DNA of 29,307 bases from a virus, in IMG/VR virus record IMGVR_UViG_3300020183_000347, positions 1 to 29,307 of that record. The stretch is one strand, 5' to 3'. This document shows positions 1 through 8,700 of the stretch, one piece after another (position 1 is the first letter of the stretch; each line of letters opens with the position of its first letter). The notes beneath the pieces were generated by a model. It was given only the letters and a program-made list of their open reading frames with translations, ran no database searches and had not been told where the DNA came from. The translations under genes were made by a program, and so were the position numbers.

Positions 1-1
1 T

Positions 2-748
2 TTAAGAGTTACTATGGAAGGTGCTACTCCTGGCGCTTCTGCTGGAGCAGCTGCTCCTGCAAACGGTGCCGGGCTTAACACAGTAGAGGCTCAGAAAAAA
101 GCAGCAGAAGCTTCTCAAGGTTTTGGAGATAAGTTAAAACAATTGGGAGTTAACTTTCAAACAGTTGGGGCTGTCGCTATAGGCACCTTCGGTGCTGTAT
201 TAGCAGCAACAGGTAACTGGAAAAAGGCATTCTTGGCTACTATCTTAACCACTTTCTCTACTATGATAACTCAGATAATAATGAAGTCTGGAATGGCGGG
301 TGTAGGATCTGCGTTTAGCGGAGCTTTTAGCGGTTTAGGCAGTGGTATATATAGTTTTTTCACAGGTAATAGCTCTCCGGGAGTTATGGCTTCTGCTTCT
401 GGACCATTATATTCCTCTATAGGAGGGTCTGTACCTGTTAAGCAAATGGCCGCTGGCGGATATGCAGGTCTAAGAGACCGAGTTCCCGCACTCTTAGAAC
501 CGGGTGAATTTGTAATTCGTCGTCCAGCCGCTATGGCCATTGGAGGACAAACCCTTAATCAGATGAATGCAACTGGACAAACTGGTCCTGGAAATGTTAC
601 AGTAAATATGAGTAATCAAGGAACACCTCAAGAGGTTATGGGAACTCCAAAGGTATCTATGAATGGTAGAGATATGATTGTTGATATAGTGGTTAGAGAT
701 ATTCAAAATAATGGTCCAATTCGTAAGACCTTAAGAGGTGGTATGTAA
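2..748 (+). CDS. Tape measure protein, C-terminal part (5' end outside window)
   Basis: The reading frame is open back to base 2, so the ATG at 14 is probably internal and this is the tail end of a much longer gene. The segment has a Gly/Ala-rich, hydrophobic middle and then the motif GG-x-RDRVPALLEPGEFVIRR near the C-terminus. That kind of 'D-x-VPALLxPGEFV' motif is characteristic of siphovirus tape measure proteins, which set tail length and leave the tail tip during DNA ejection. The next gene overlaps it by one base (TAATG at 746-750), and gpM- and gpL-like genes follow in the usual lambda order. The family call rests on motif and position; the true length and any membrane or peptidase domains lie upstream. 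Confidence 0.85.
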   Translation, partial: LRVTMEGATPGASAGAAAPANGAGLNTVEAQKKAAEASQGFGDKLKQLGVNFQTVGAVAIGTFGAVLAATGNWKKAFLATILTTFSTMITQIIMKSGMAGVGSAFSGAFSGLGSGIYSFFTGNSSPGVMASASGPLYSSIGGSVPVKQMAAGGYAGLRDRVPALLEPGEFVIRRPAAMAIGGQTLNQMNATGQTGPGNVTVNMSNQGTPQEVMGTPKVSMNGRDMIVDIVVRDIQNNGPIRKTLRGGM

Positions 749-1689
749 TGGTAGCCTTATATCCTAGCGGTGCAAACGTATCGCCTGATAACTATTCTGT
801 AATAAGTTCTATAACCTATTCTTCTACAGGCGCTACTACTAGTTTTAACATAGGTAGTCATGTCGACTCTTCTGCTGAAGTAGCTGCAATTGTAGATGGT
901 ACAGTTCAATCTTATAAGAGTTATACCCTATCTAATAACGGAGGCACGGTAAATTTTATAGTTGCTCCTAGTGCTACTAGTCTAGTGATTAAAACTTTAT
1001 CTGTTCCTGCATTTTTACGAGTAGTTAAAGAGAGCACTCAGATTTCGGCTCAGTTTTACAGTAATTCTACAACTACCTCTTATAATGGCAATAACTACAT
1101 AATAAATGGTTCTCAAACCAACTGGGCCTTAACAGCAGTTCCTACAGACACTAATCAAATATTAGTAACAGTAGATGGAGTTGTGCAGAGTTCCAGTGCA
1201 TACACATTTCCAAGTTCTACGCTAGGAGTATATGGCATAGATATATCGCCTGCACTTGCTTCTAATGTAGCTAATTTAGATCTCAGAGTGTTTAGCGGAT
1301 CGAGTACTCAGGTTGAGCGTTTTACTACTATGACAGATAAAAAGCCCGATCGAGGCTATACTTTTGATAAACAGTTTGATGTTTTAACATTTGAGAGTCA
1401 GGCTGGTTATGAGACACGTAGATTGCGCAGCAGACGTCCTCGTCGTAACTATAGTTTAAACTATACTAATGTTACTGGACTACATAAGATAGCCATAGAT
1501 AATTTTTATAACGCTCGTAGTGGAACTTTTGAAACTTTTATTTTCGATCTCGCTCATATAAGCGAAACAGGCACTGTGACTGTTAGATTTGATGGTCCTA
1601 TTCAAACCACTCACGTAGCTAGTTCTGGCACTCAACCTTCTCAAAATATCTATACTATTAGTATGAAATTAAAAGAGGTATTTGGTTAA
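748..1689 (+). CDS. gpM-like minor tail protein with N-terminal beta-domain extension
   Basis: 313 residues, about three times the length of lambda gpM. The last ~115 residues look like the gpM/DUF2460 type tail-tip fold: an Arg-rich stretch (RRLRSRRPRR), then an L-x-YTN-x-TGLHKIAIDNFYNARSG-like segment that matches the 'dFy-x-aR-x-G' pattern of the family. The first ~190 residues carry two copies of a beta-rich unit with a V-D-G-x-V-Q signature (residues ~48-53 and ~145-151), a module often found in phage tail and fibre proteins. The protein presumably forms part of the tail tip joining tube to hub. Start ATG overlaps the tape measure stop and the stop overlaps the next start (TAATG at 1687-1691). 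Function is inferred from motif and gene order. Confidence 0.7.
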   Translation: MVALYPSGANVSPDNYSVISSITYSSTGATTSFNIGSHVDSSAEVAAIVDGTVQSYKSYTLSNNGGTVNFIVAPSATSLVIKTLSVPAFLRVVKESTQISAQFYSNSTTTSYNGNNYIINGSQTNWALTAVPTDTNQILVTVDGVVQSSSAYTFPSSTLGVYGIDISPALASNVANLDLRVFSGSSTQVERFTTMTDKKPDRGYTFDKQFDVLTFESQAGYETRRLRSRRPRRNYSLNYTNVTGLHKIAIDNFYNARSGTFETFIFDLAHISETGTVTVRFDGPIQTTHVASSGTQPSQNIYTISMKLKEVFG

Positions 1690-3236
1690 TGACTTCTAGA
1701 AACTACGACTACATTTTAAAAGTAGACTCTACTACAGGGTTTACCGCTGGTAATACCCTAATTGGAGTTACGTCTTTAACTCAAGCTCTAATAGCTAACG
1801 TAGATGTAGCTACTAGTAATATTAAAGTTAAACTATCTAACACTATAGCTGAGTTTCATGTCGGAGAACAAGTTAAAAGTAATCACATAATAAAATCTAC
1901 GTCTTCTAATGTTCACGATATAGCTAATACTATTAGTACTTATGTAGAGGCCACGCTTGGAACCGCTACTATAAGCGCTATAAATACTAGTAAATTCATT
2001 AGTGCAAAAAATGCTTTTGAACAAAAACCACTAGTCAGACTATTTACTCTCTATTACCCAGGAGAGTGGTATCCCTTTAATAGCAACGGTAACCCAAGTG
2101 GTGAGGGATATGGCTTTCCTTGGCCTTATAATTTTCCTTTTAGATTTGCAGAAATACGCGGAGATTATATCTCTGACATAAATTATAGAGTATATATGGG
2201 AGGACAGGAATATATACCTTATCCAATTAATAGTGGTGTTTTGAACACTGATTCTTCTGGTAAAATTAACGAGCTCTCTATTACCGTATCTAACTTTGAT
2301 AATCTTGTAGGTAGTTTAGTAGAAAATGCATTTTTAGTTGGTAATAATAGTACAGGTGCGGTAGCAGCTACCGTTAACGGTCAACTCGTAAATAATATAG
2401 ATCCGAGAACTGTTCCTGGACATGCTCAATACGATCAAGGTGTAGTCGACGCTAGGGGTGGATATAATGTAGCTTTTGATTATGATTCAACTCAAGCTGT
2501 AGGCGGGACTTGGGATAGACTTAAAGAAGATACCAGAGATCTTTTAGGCGGTGTGGTAGAGATAAGATCTACTTTTGCAAATTTTTTAGACGTGTGGCCC
2601 GAATATAGCACTGTATTAGCTGCTATAGATGGAACATCTATTACAACTACTGGTAATCTAATACCCATGACTACTACGATGCCTTATCGAGTAGGCGATG
2701 TTATTACAAATAACGTAAACTGTCACTTTCGTTATGAAGTAGTAGCTATAAATCATCCTTTTCTTATGTGTAATGTTGATATAAGTGCTAATTTCACAGC
2801 TGGATCAGATGTATTCATTGTTAATCAAGAAAAAGATTCTGAAAATTATATGTTAGATACTTTTAAAATAGATAGTCTTAATGAACTAACAGAGCAGACG
2901 GCTACTTTTTCGCTTGCTAGCTGGTTACAGTATTTTAAGCTCCAATTACCTCGTCGTAAATTTTATAAGAATACTTGTCCTTGGGTTTATACAGGATCGG
3001 AGTGTCAATATCCAGTAAGTGGAACCGGTCTCATACCTGGTTCTAATACTTTTTTAGCTAACGGTGTATTACTAGCAGATGGTGCCAGTGCTAATGGTTT
3101 TTTTAATGTTAAAAATGAAACTGTTGCCACAAAAGCACAAGATGTTTGTGCTAAAAACCTACAAGCGTGTGAACTAAGACGCAATCAGTTTCACTTTGGT
3201 GGATTTCCTGGCACAGGAGGAACCTTACCTAGATAA
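1689..3236 (+). CDS. gpL-like minor tail protein with four-cysteine metal site
   Basis: 515 residues, roughly double lambda gpL (232). The C-terminal domain keeps the diagnostic cysteines C430, C439, C487 and C494, arranged C-x8-C-x47-C-x6-C, preceded by LPRRKFYKNTCPW and followed by ELRRNQFHFGGFPG. In lambda gpL the equivalent cysteines bind an iron-sulfur cluster in the tail tip; the outer spacings (x8, x6) are the same, while the middle loop is longer here. The N-terminal ~110 residues are an extra beta-rich region, and there is another insertion around residues 230-330. The gene sits exactly where gpL belongs, between gpM-like and NlpC/JAB genes, with one-base overlaps at both ends. The iron-sulfur role is known for lambda and inferred here. 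Confidence 0.8.
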   Translation: MTSRNYDYILKVDSTTGFTAGNTLIGVTSLTQALIANVDVATSNIKVKLSNTIAEFHVGEQVKSNHIIKSTSSNVHDIANTISTYVEATLGTATISAINTSKFISAKNAFEQKPLVRLFTLYYPGEWYPFNSNGNPSGEGYGFPWPYNFPFRFAEIRGDYISDINYRVYMGGQEYIPYPINSGVLNTDSSGKINELSITVSNFDNLVGSLVENAFLVGNNSTGAVAATVNGQLVNNIDPRTVPGHAQYDQGVVDARGGYNVAFDYDSTQAVGGTWDRLKEDTRDLLGGVVEIRSTFANFLDVWPEYSTVLAAIDGTSITTTGNLIPMTTTMPYRVGDVITNNVNCHFRYEVVAINHPFLMCNVDISANFTAGSDVFIVNQEKDSENYMLDTFKIDSLNELTEQTATFSLASWLQYFKLQLPRRKFYKNTCPWVYTGSECQYPVSGTGLIPGSNTFLANGVLLADGASANGFFNVKNETVATKAQDVCAKNLQACELRRNQFHFGGFPGTGGTLPR

Positions 3237-3622
3237 TGGAATGGTATCAGTACTTAAAGTTACCACATGAAGAGTATAACTGCTTAACCTTAATTGAAAA
3301 GATATGCTTAGATCAAGGTTTTAAAATACAAGGTTTAGATGATATGCTTCAGTATCATTTTAAATACAACTGGGGAACCTATGTATCGTATGAACAGATA
3401 GATCACTTCATAAAAATAAATAATGGTAAACTAGTAACTTTACAAGATGTAAAAGAGTTTGATATTATTTTATTTAATCTTAGAGAGACTAGACCTCAAC
3501 ATTTTGGTGTTTATATAGGGTTAAATAAATTTATACATCATAGAAAATATTTCAAGATAGATGAATTAGAAGATTCTTGGAGAAATAGAATAAAATACAT
3601 AATTAGATGGAAAAATATTTAA
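3236..3622 (+). CDS. NlpC/P60-like tail assembly protein, copy 1
   Basis: 128 residues. A cysteine in YNCLTLIE (C16), a histidine in RPQHFGVYIG (H89) and a following His pair (H101/H102) line up with the Cys-His-His arrangement of NlpC/P60 cysteine peptidases. DIILF before the histidine is the usual core strand. In lambda, gpK carries an NlpC/P60 domain beside a JAB/MPN domain and acts at the tail tip. Here the functions are encoded in separate small genes. The sequence is divergent and lacks the common DCSG signature, so it may be structural rather than an active peptidoglycan hydrolase. Its end overlaps the next NlpC-like gene by 16 bases. Confidence 0.6.
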   Translation: MEWYQYLKLPHEEYNCLTLIEKICLDQGFKIQGLDDMLQYHFKYNWGTYVSYEQIDHFIKINNGKLVTLQDVKEFDIILFNLRETRPQHFGVYIGLNKFIHHRKYFKIDELEDSWRNRIKYIIRWKNI

Positions 3623-4029
3623 AATACGAAGGGTTTCCTTACCTTCACCTAGGGGACGACCCCACTACAGGTATAGATTGTTTTAACCTAGTTAGATTAG
3701 TGTACAAACAAGAACTAGGTATAGAGATAAAGTTAAAAACCTCTGACTTTTGTACCATTAAAGATGAACAGTGGTATTATCAAACCAACTGTCCTTTATT
3801 TAGTCAAGCAAACGCTGAAAGAACAGGATTTAAACAGGTTAAAACTACAAAAGAATTTGATTTAATTTTTATGTCTTTAGGCACAACAAATGTAACTAAC
3901 CATTGTGCTTTATATGTAGGCGCGGATAAGATACTACAAACTATGATAGGTAATAATAGCTGGATTACTTTGTATGGAAGATATTATAAACAATATACAG
4001 TAGGAATATATAGATGGCATCAATTTTAG
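3607..4029 (+). CDS. NlpC/P60-like tail assembly protein, copy 2
   Basis: 140 residues. GIDCFNLVRLVYKQELGI holds the nucleophile-position cysteine (C25) and is a clearer NlpC/P60 match than the upstream copy. EFDLIFM and NHCALYVGADKILQ supply the core strands and H99. The third catalytic position appears to be Gln (Q111) rather than His. The protein probably belongs to the tail tip and may process peptidoglycan or act in assembly, as the gpK NlpC domain is thought to. It overlaps copy 1 by 16 bases and the JAB gene by 16 bases. Why two divergent copies are kept is unknown; one could be active and one structural. Confidence 0.7.
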   Translation: MEKYLKYEGFPYLHLGDDPTTGIDCFNLVRLVYKQELGIEIKLKTSDFCTIKDEQWYYQTNCPLFSQANAERTGFKQVKTTKEFDLIFMSLGTTNVTNHCALYVGADKILQTMIGNNSWITLYGRYYKQYTVGIYRWHQF

Positions 4030-4385
4030 ATAGCTTAAAAAATCAGATGACTATTCATTTTATTAATGAATATCCTAAAGAGGCTTGCGGTATAATTACT
4101 CGCGATTGGCAGTATATTCCTTGTAAAAATATTAGCTCTACTCCTAAAACTAATTTTATACTAGATCCTGTAAGTCTTTTAGAATACGAAGATAATACCT
4201 GGGGGGTAGTGCATTCTCACCCGGGTAGTGACAACCCCATCCCAAGCGAAGAAGATATGGCTAGCACAGTCTTTGACTGTTATAAGTTTATTGTAGGCTT
4301 TAATAACCGTTTTTATATCTACTGGTATAACAAAACTGGTAACGTACTTATGTATGAAGAGCTAGAAGAACGTCATCTTGAGTAG
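4014..4385 (+). CDS. JAB/MPN (Mov34) metallopeptidase-like tail protein
   Basis: 123 residues. PKEACGII (E23) and GVVHSHPGSDNPIPSEED (H67, H69, D81) form the JAMM zinc motif, glutamate followed by H-x-H and a Ser-x-x-Asp, so the metal site looks intact. This is the equivalent of the N-terminal JAB half of lambda gpK, which has a JAB domain fused to an NlpC/P60 domain. Here it is a free-standing gene placed after, not before, the NlpC-like genes. The likely location is the tail tip. What it cleaves is not known for phages of this type. Its stop (TAG at 4383-4385) overlaps the TTG start proposed for the next gene. Confidence 0.8.
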   Translation: MASILDSLKNQMTIHFINEYPKEACGIITRDWQYIPCKNISSTPKTNFILDPVSLLEYEDNTWGVVHSHPGSDNPIPSEEDMASTVFDCYKFIVGFNNRFYIYWYNKTGNVLMYEELEERHLE

Positions 4386-5166
4386 TGTAACAGTAGTTTT
4401 TCACAATAGTTTTTTATCTTATACTGGAGGTGTTAAAAAAATAGAGATGACGCCTGATACAGTTTATTTTTTATTTTTAAACTGTTTAAATCTTTTTCCA
4501 GATCTAGAAAAGTTTTCTAAGAAAGCGATGTTTAGTAAATTAGAAGAAATAGCTATTGTAAAAAATAAAAAACATCTTTCTCAAGAAGAATTTCTTTTTA
4601 AAGCAAAAGAAGGAGAGACATACTATCTTGTACCTATTTTCAAAGGAGCAGGAGTAGAGGTAGCCGTAGGTTTTGCGATAGGTTTTGCTTTTAGTTTTGC
4701 CTCTTCTATGTTACAAGGCGCTAGCTTTGGGCAAGCCCTACTACGAGGATTTATTGGTGGTGCTGCTGGAGCATTAGGTGCTTATGGATTTTCATATTTT
4801 GCTACCCCAGCAACAACAGTAGGGGTATCTAGTACTTTTGCAGGAGCTGCTGAAGGATTAGTAATTAGTGCCGGAGGGCCTACTATAGGATCTTATGCTG
4901 CCGCAGGTTTAGCCAGTGCAGTTGGCAGTATTTTACAAAATACTTTAGTACCAATTAAGCCTAAATCACAAACCGTAGACTCTGCAGATTCTGGAGACAG
5001 ACCTGGTAACGATGCTTTCGATGCACAAATTAATACTGTAGCATCAAATCAATTAATACCTCTTAACTATGGTTTGTTAAGGTTAGGAGGACAAATTATT
5101 AGTGCAGATGTTGATACTATAAATCACGGTAAAGATGAACAGATAAAAGTAGTTGATCATGTATAA
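4378..5166 (+). CDS. Tail tip assembly protein gpI/TipI-like, copy 1 (long)
   Basis: 262 residues from a TTG start at 4378. No other start occurs before Met24, and TTG overlaps the previous stop, which favours it. The N-terminal ~85 residues are a beta-grasp-like region (VTVVFHNSFLSYTGG...). Residues ~90-190 are strongly hydrophobic and rich in Gly/Ala, like the apolar stretch of lambda gpI. The C-terminus has PLNYGLLRLGGQIISADVD, the conserved 'Y-G-x-x-R-x-GG-x-x-I-S' ending of the Lambda_tail_I family. It is needed in tail tip assembly next to gpJ. A shorter paralogue follows immediately and overlaps by 8 bases (ATGTATAA). The extra ~75 hydrophobic residues distinguish this copy. Confidence 0.75.
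   Translation: MSSVTVVFHNSFLSYTGGVKKIEMTPDTVYFLFLNCLNLFPDLEKFSKKAMFSKLEEIAIVKNKKHLSQEEFLFKAKEGETYYLVPIFKGAGVEVAVGFAIGFAFSFASSMLQGASFGQALLRGFIGGAAGALGAYGFSYFATPATTVGVSSTFAGAAEGLVISAGGPTIGSYAAAGLASAVGSILQNTLVPIKPKSQTVDSADSGDRPGNDAFDAQINTVASNQLIPLNYGLLRLGGQIISADVDTINHGKDEQIKVVDHV
5089..5166 (+). repeat. Direct repeat, unit 1 (3' end of TipI copy 1)
   Basis: These 78 bases match 5636-5713 at 72 positions with no gaps. The shared block ends in the ATGTATAA stop/start overlap, so it duplicates both the C-terminal peptide and the translational coupling site. Confidence 0.85.
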
Positions 5167-5713
5167 AGTGAAAATTCATAAATTATTGTTAGAAAAACAT
5201 CAGGCTGCTGAACTAGAAGTAGATATAAAACGAGTTTCAGAGTTACTATCTTTTTTAGATGTTTTCTATCCAACTATAGATAAAAATGGTGTATTACTTT
5301 TAAATAGTTCAAAAAATAAATTTCCCGATAGTTGGATGTATAAAGATGAGATACCTGAATCTGAAATAGTTTGTTATGTTGTACCATTGATTTGTGGTAA
5401 TGCGGAAATAACTGCAGCCGCTATAGGTAATATGTTATTAAAAGCAGTAGTAGCCACTGTTATTAATCTTGCATTAGGTGCAGTAATTAGTGCAATCATG
5501 CCTAAACCTAAAAACAACTCTAATACAGGTATAAACGATCAAGATAGAAATAATAATGATTCTTTCGATGGTATAATAAATACAATTGACAGTGGTAATT
5601 CTATACCTTTAAACTATGGTATGTTAAGAATAGGTGGACAGATTATTAGTGCAGATGTTGATACTATAAATCATGGAAAAGATGAGCAGATAAAAGTAAT
5701 TGATAATGTATAA
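5159..5713 (+). CDS. Tail tip assembly protein gpI/TipI-like, copy 2 (short)
   Basis: 184 residues from ATG 5159; an in-frame TTG at 5153 is possible but less likely. It has the same plan as the upstream copy: an N-terminal beta-grasp-like region, a shorter apolar segment (TAAAIGNMLLKAVVATVI) and a C-terminus with PLNYGMLRIGGQIISADVD. The last 26 codons match those of copy 1 at 72 of 78 bases, including most silent positions, although the N-terminal halves have diverged widely. The start overlaps the end of copy 1 and the stop overlaps gpJ by the same ATGTATAA junction. Lambda has a single gpI here, so this is a tandem duplication. Confidence 0.75.
   Translation: MYKVKIHKLLLEKHQAAELEVDIKRVSELLSFLDVFYPTIDKNGVLLLNSSKNKFPDSWMYKDEIPESEIVCYVVPLICGNAEITAAAIGNMLLKAVVATVINLALGAVISAIMPKPKNNSNTGINDQDRNNNDSFDGIINTIDSGNSIPLNYGMLRIGGQIISADVDTINHGKDEQIKVIDNV
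5636..5713 (+). repeat. Direct repeat, unit 2 (3' end of TipI copy 2)
   Basis: Partner of 5089-5166. The six differences are caa/cag, cac/cat, ggt/gga, gaa/gag, gtt/att and cat/aat; four are silent. Confidence 0.85.
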
Positions 5714-8700
5714 ATCTTATTATATCATCAACGGAAAAGCAGTTCCTTTAATACAAGGAGGTAAGGGAGGATGCTTTGCAGCCGGTACATTAATAGATGT
5801 ACCAGGCGGCGTTAAAGCTATTGAGTTGGTACAGGTAGGCGATCTAGTAACTAGTTTTAACGAACATGGTCTTATTACTCAGAATAGAGTTACGCACATA
5901 TTTGAGCATGAAGATGATGAGATACTAGAGGTTAAATATTGGAACGGTAGTTTTGATATAACACCTAATCATTGGGTTCTTAATGAGTATATGGCTTTTA
6001 CAGCCATAGGTAACCTTAAAGTAGACGATGTTCTAGTTGATAGACTTGGTTATTTTAGACCTATTTTAGCTGTTAACAAAAAACCTAATGCTAGAGTATA
6101 TAACTTAACGGTTGAAAACAATCATACTTACATATCTAATGGTATAAGAGTTCATAACAAAGGAGGAAGAAAGAGCGCTGCTGCTCCTGCTACAGAAGCA
6201 CCTAACTCTTTATTTTCCACTGATTTACTTTTTTGTACTTTTGCTTTTGGAGAAGGCCCCCTATATAGAATTAATCCTAACGGACCTCAAGATATAGAAT
6301 TTAATGAGTCTAGTATAGATGATTTAGTTAAGTTAGATGGTGATGGCACTCTTAATACTGATCTATTTTTTACAACATCCTCTACAGGAGCCGTTACAGG
6401 AAAAGGAGTGCCTTCAGCTACTCGTTTTGCAGGAAAAACTGTAACTCCTCAAGGATTCAACTCTCCAGTTTCTCTTAAAAAAGGTAACTTAACTAGTATA
6501 CCTGCTGTAACAGTTATACAAAACACCAGTCAAAATTCGTGGGATGCTCTTGACTTTAATTTTTTAATATCAGGTCTTCAAAAAATGGATAGTCAGGGTA
6601 ATGTTTTTGGCTTTTCAGTGGGCATAAAAATAACTCTTTTTGAGCACACAGGAACTACTATTTTAAAAAACAAAGATGGTGAAGAGATAATAGTAGAAAA
6701 AACAATTGAAGGTAGAACTAATACTAACTTTAAATTTAACGTTAATATAATTATACCAGATAACGCTAAGAGCTCTAATGGGTATAAATATAAAATAGAA
6801 AAAACCACTGACGATTCAGATAGCTCTAAAATAGCGGACGCTATATCTTTTGTAGGATGGGATGAAATAAAAAACTCTAAACAACTGTATCCTAGAACAG
6901 CTCTTTTAGGAGTTGCTCTCAGATCTGGAGCAGAATACTCAGGTAGTATACCTACAATTACTTCTTTAATTAAAGGTCTTATTATTAAGGTTCCTAGTAA
7001 TTATAATCAACCTGTGTTAAGCACGGGAGAAATAGATTGGAGAGAGTTAGAAACTCCTACTTCTGGACCCAATAGTTACACAACTTGCGGGTATAATCTT
7101 GAAACCCAAGGTGTTGGAGTTAGTAGTGTAACTCTAGGAGATAGTAACGACTCAACAGGTTACACAACGGGAGATTCAGTAACTTTTTCTGCTCCTCAAA
7201 TTTTAGGAGGAGTAACAGCTACCGGCACCGTAGTTGCTACGGATGGTAAAATAACTTCTGTTACAATTACTAATTCAGGTTCTGGTTATTTATCGACGCC
7301 GACAATAACAGCATCTACAGGCATCCTTAACAACCTTACTCTAACAGCAGTGTTAGCAGCAAAGTCATTACTAACTGATATTAATCCTATTATCTATAAA
7401 GGTGCATGGGATGGAACTTTTGTATATAAGTGGACTCAAAACCCTGTTTGGGTATTATATGATTTACTAACTAATCAATCTTATGGTTTGGGTATACCAG
7501 AAGATAATATAGATAAATTTAAATTTTTTAAAGTAGCACAGTACTGTGATGCAGTAGATCCAAAAACAGGTAAATTTGATGGTGTATCTGGTTTTGCAGA
7601 TGGAACTTTTAGACATAAACCAAGGGGTAAATTCACAAGCGTTAGACAAAATCAAATAGGATTAGACCTAGGAACTGCTATAGTTGAACGTAGATTTGTT
7701 TGTAACATTTCTATAAATACACAAAAACAAGTTATGGATATAATTAATCAAGTATCTGCTCTTTTTAGAGGTATTTTATTTTATAATGGTGGAAAAATAT
7801 CCATTAACGTAGATATGCCCGATGAAATACCTGTAGCAATTTATAATGAAACTAATATATTAAAAGAATCTTTAATCATTAGCGGTATAAAAGAATCAGA
7901 ACTATTAACCGGCGTAGAAGTTTCATATTTAGAGCCTAGAAATCACTCTAGAAGAGAACTTGTTCGATTAGACGACCCTAAAGCTATCTCAGATTTTAAT
8001 TCTATTGAAAATGTTAAATCAATCGATTTACCTGGATGCGACCGTAGAAGCCAAGCTCTTAGATTTGCTCAATATTTATTAGCCTCTAGTAAATACATCA
8101 GAAGAAAAGCAATTTTCAAAACTCCAGCAGAGGGTATGACTTCTACTATCGGAGATATTATAGCCATCTCTCAAAAAATAGGTGGTATATCTTGGGGTTA
8201 TGGCGGTCGCGTGTTTGCAAACTCAAGTGTAGCGTCAACTAATGTAATATTAGAACATTTTACAAGCCCTGCAATAACTGCGGCTGATATTCAGGGTAAT
8301 ACCTTACCTATAGCTCTTAGAGTTATCAATAGAGAAACCGATAGGGTAGAACTATATATTTGTCAAAATACTTTTAGTTCAGTATCAAGTTCTAATGTAA
8401 ACGCTGGTATTGACATTGTAGAATTAACTGTACAAAAAATTTATAAGCCTCAAACTAAAAGTTTTGCCAATATAGGTAATTTTAGCGCTAATCTTGTACC
8501 TGTAAAAGGAGACATCTGGTCGTTAGGAGAAGTAAATCCAACAAATTTCTATATCAATACTAACGATAAATTATTTAAAATTATAAATGTTGAAAGAGAT
8601 ACCGATGAAGTAGTAACTATTACAGCTTCTGAATATATATCTAATGTATATGTAGACTCAGACAGTCTCATCAGTTATGTACCAGTAAAATATACAGATA

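Noticed and set aside
5772-6158. Full intein with homing endonuclease
   Set aside because: Only 129 residues lie between the Cys and HN, too few for an endonuclease, and no such motif is seen.
6159-6175. Strong AAAGGAGG just after the Hint domain as an internal ribosome-binding site
   Set aside because: It encodes KGG and no ATG, GTG or TTG in frame follows at a usable distance.
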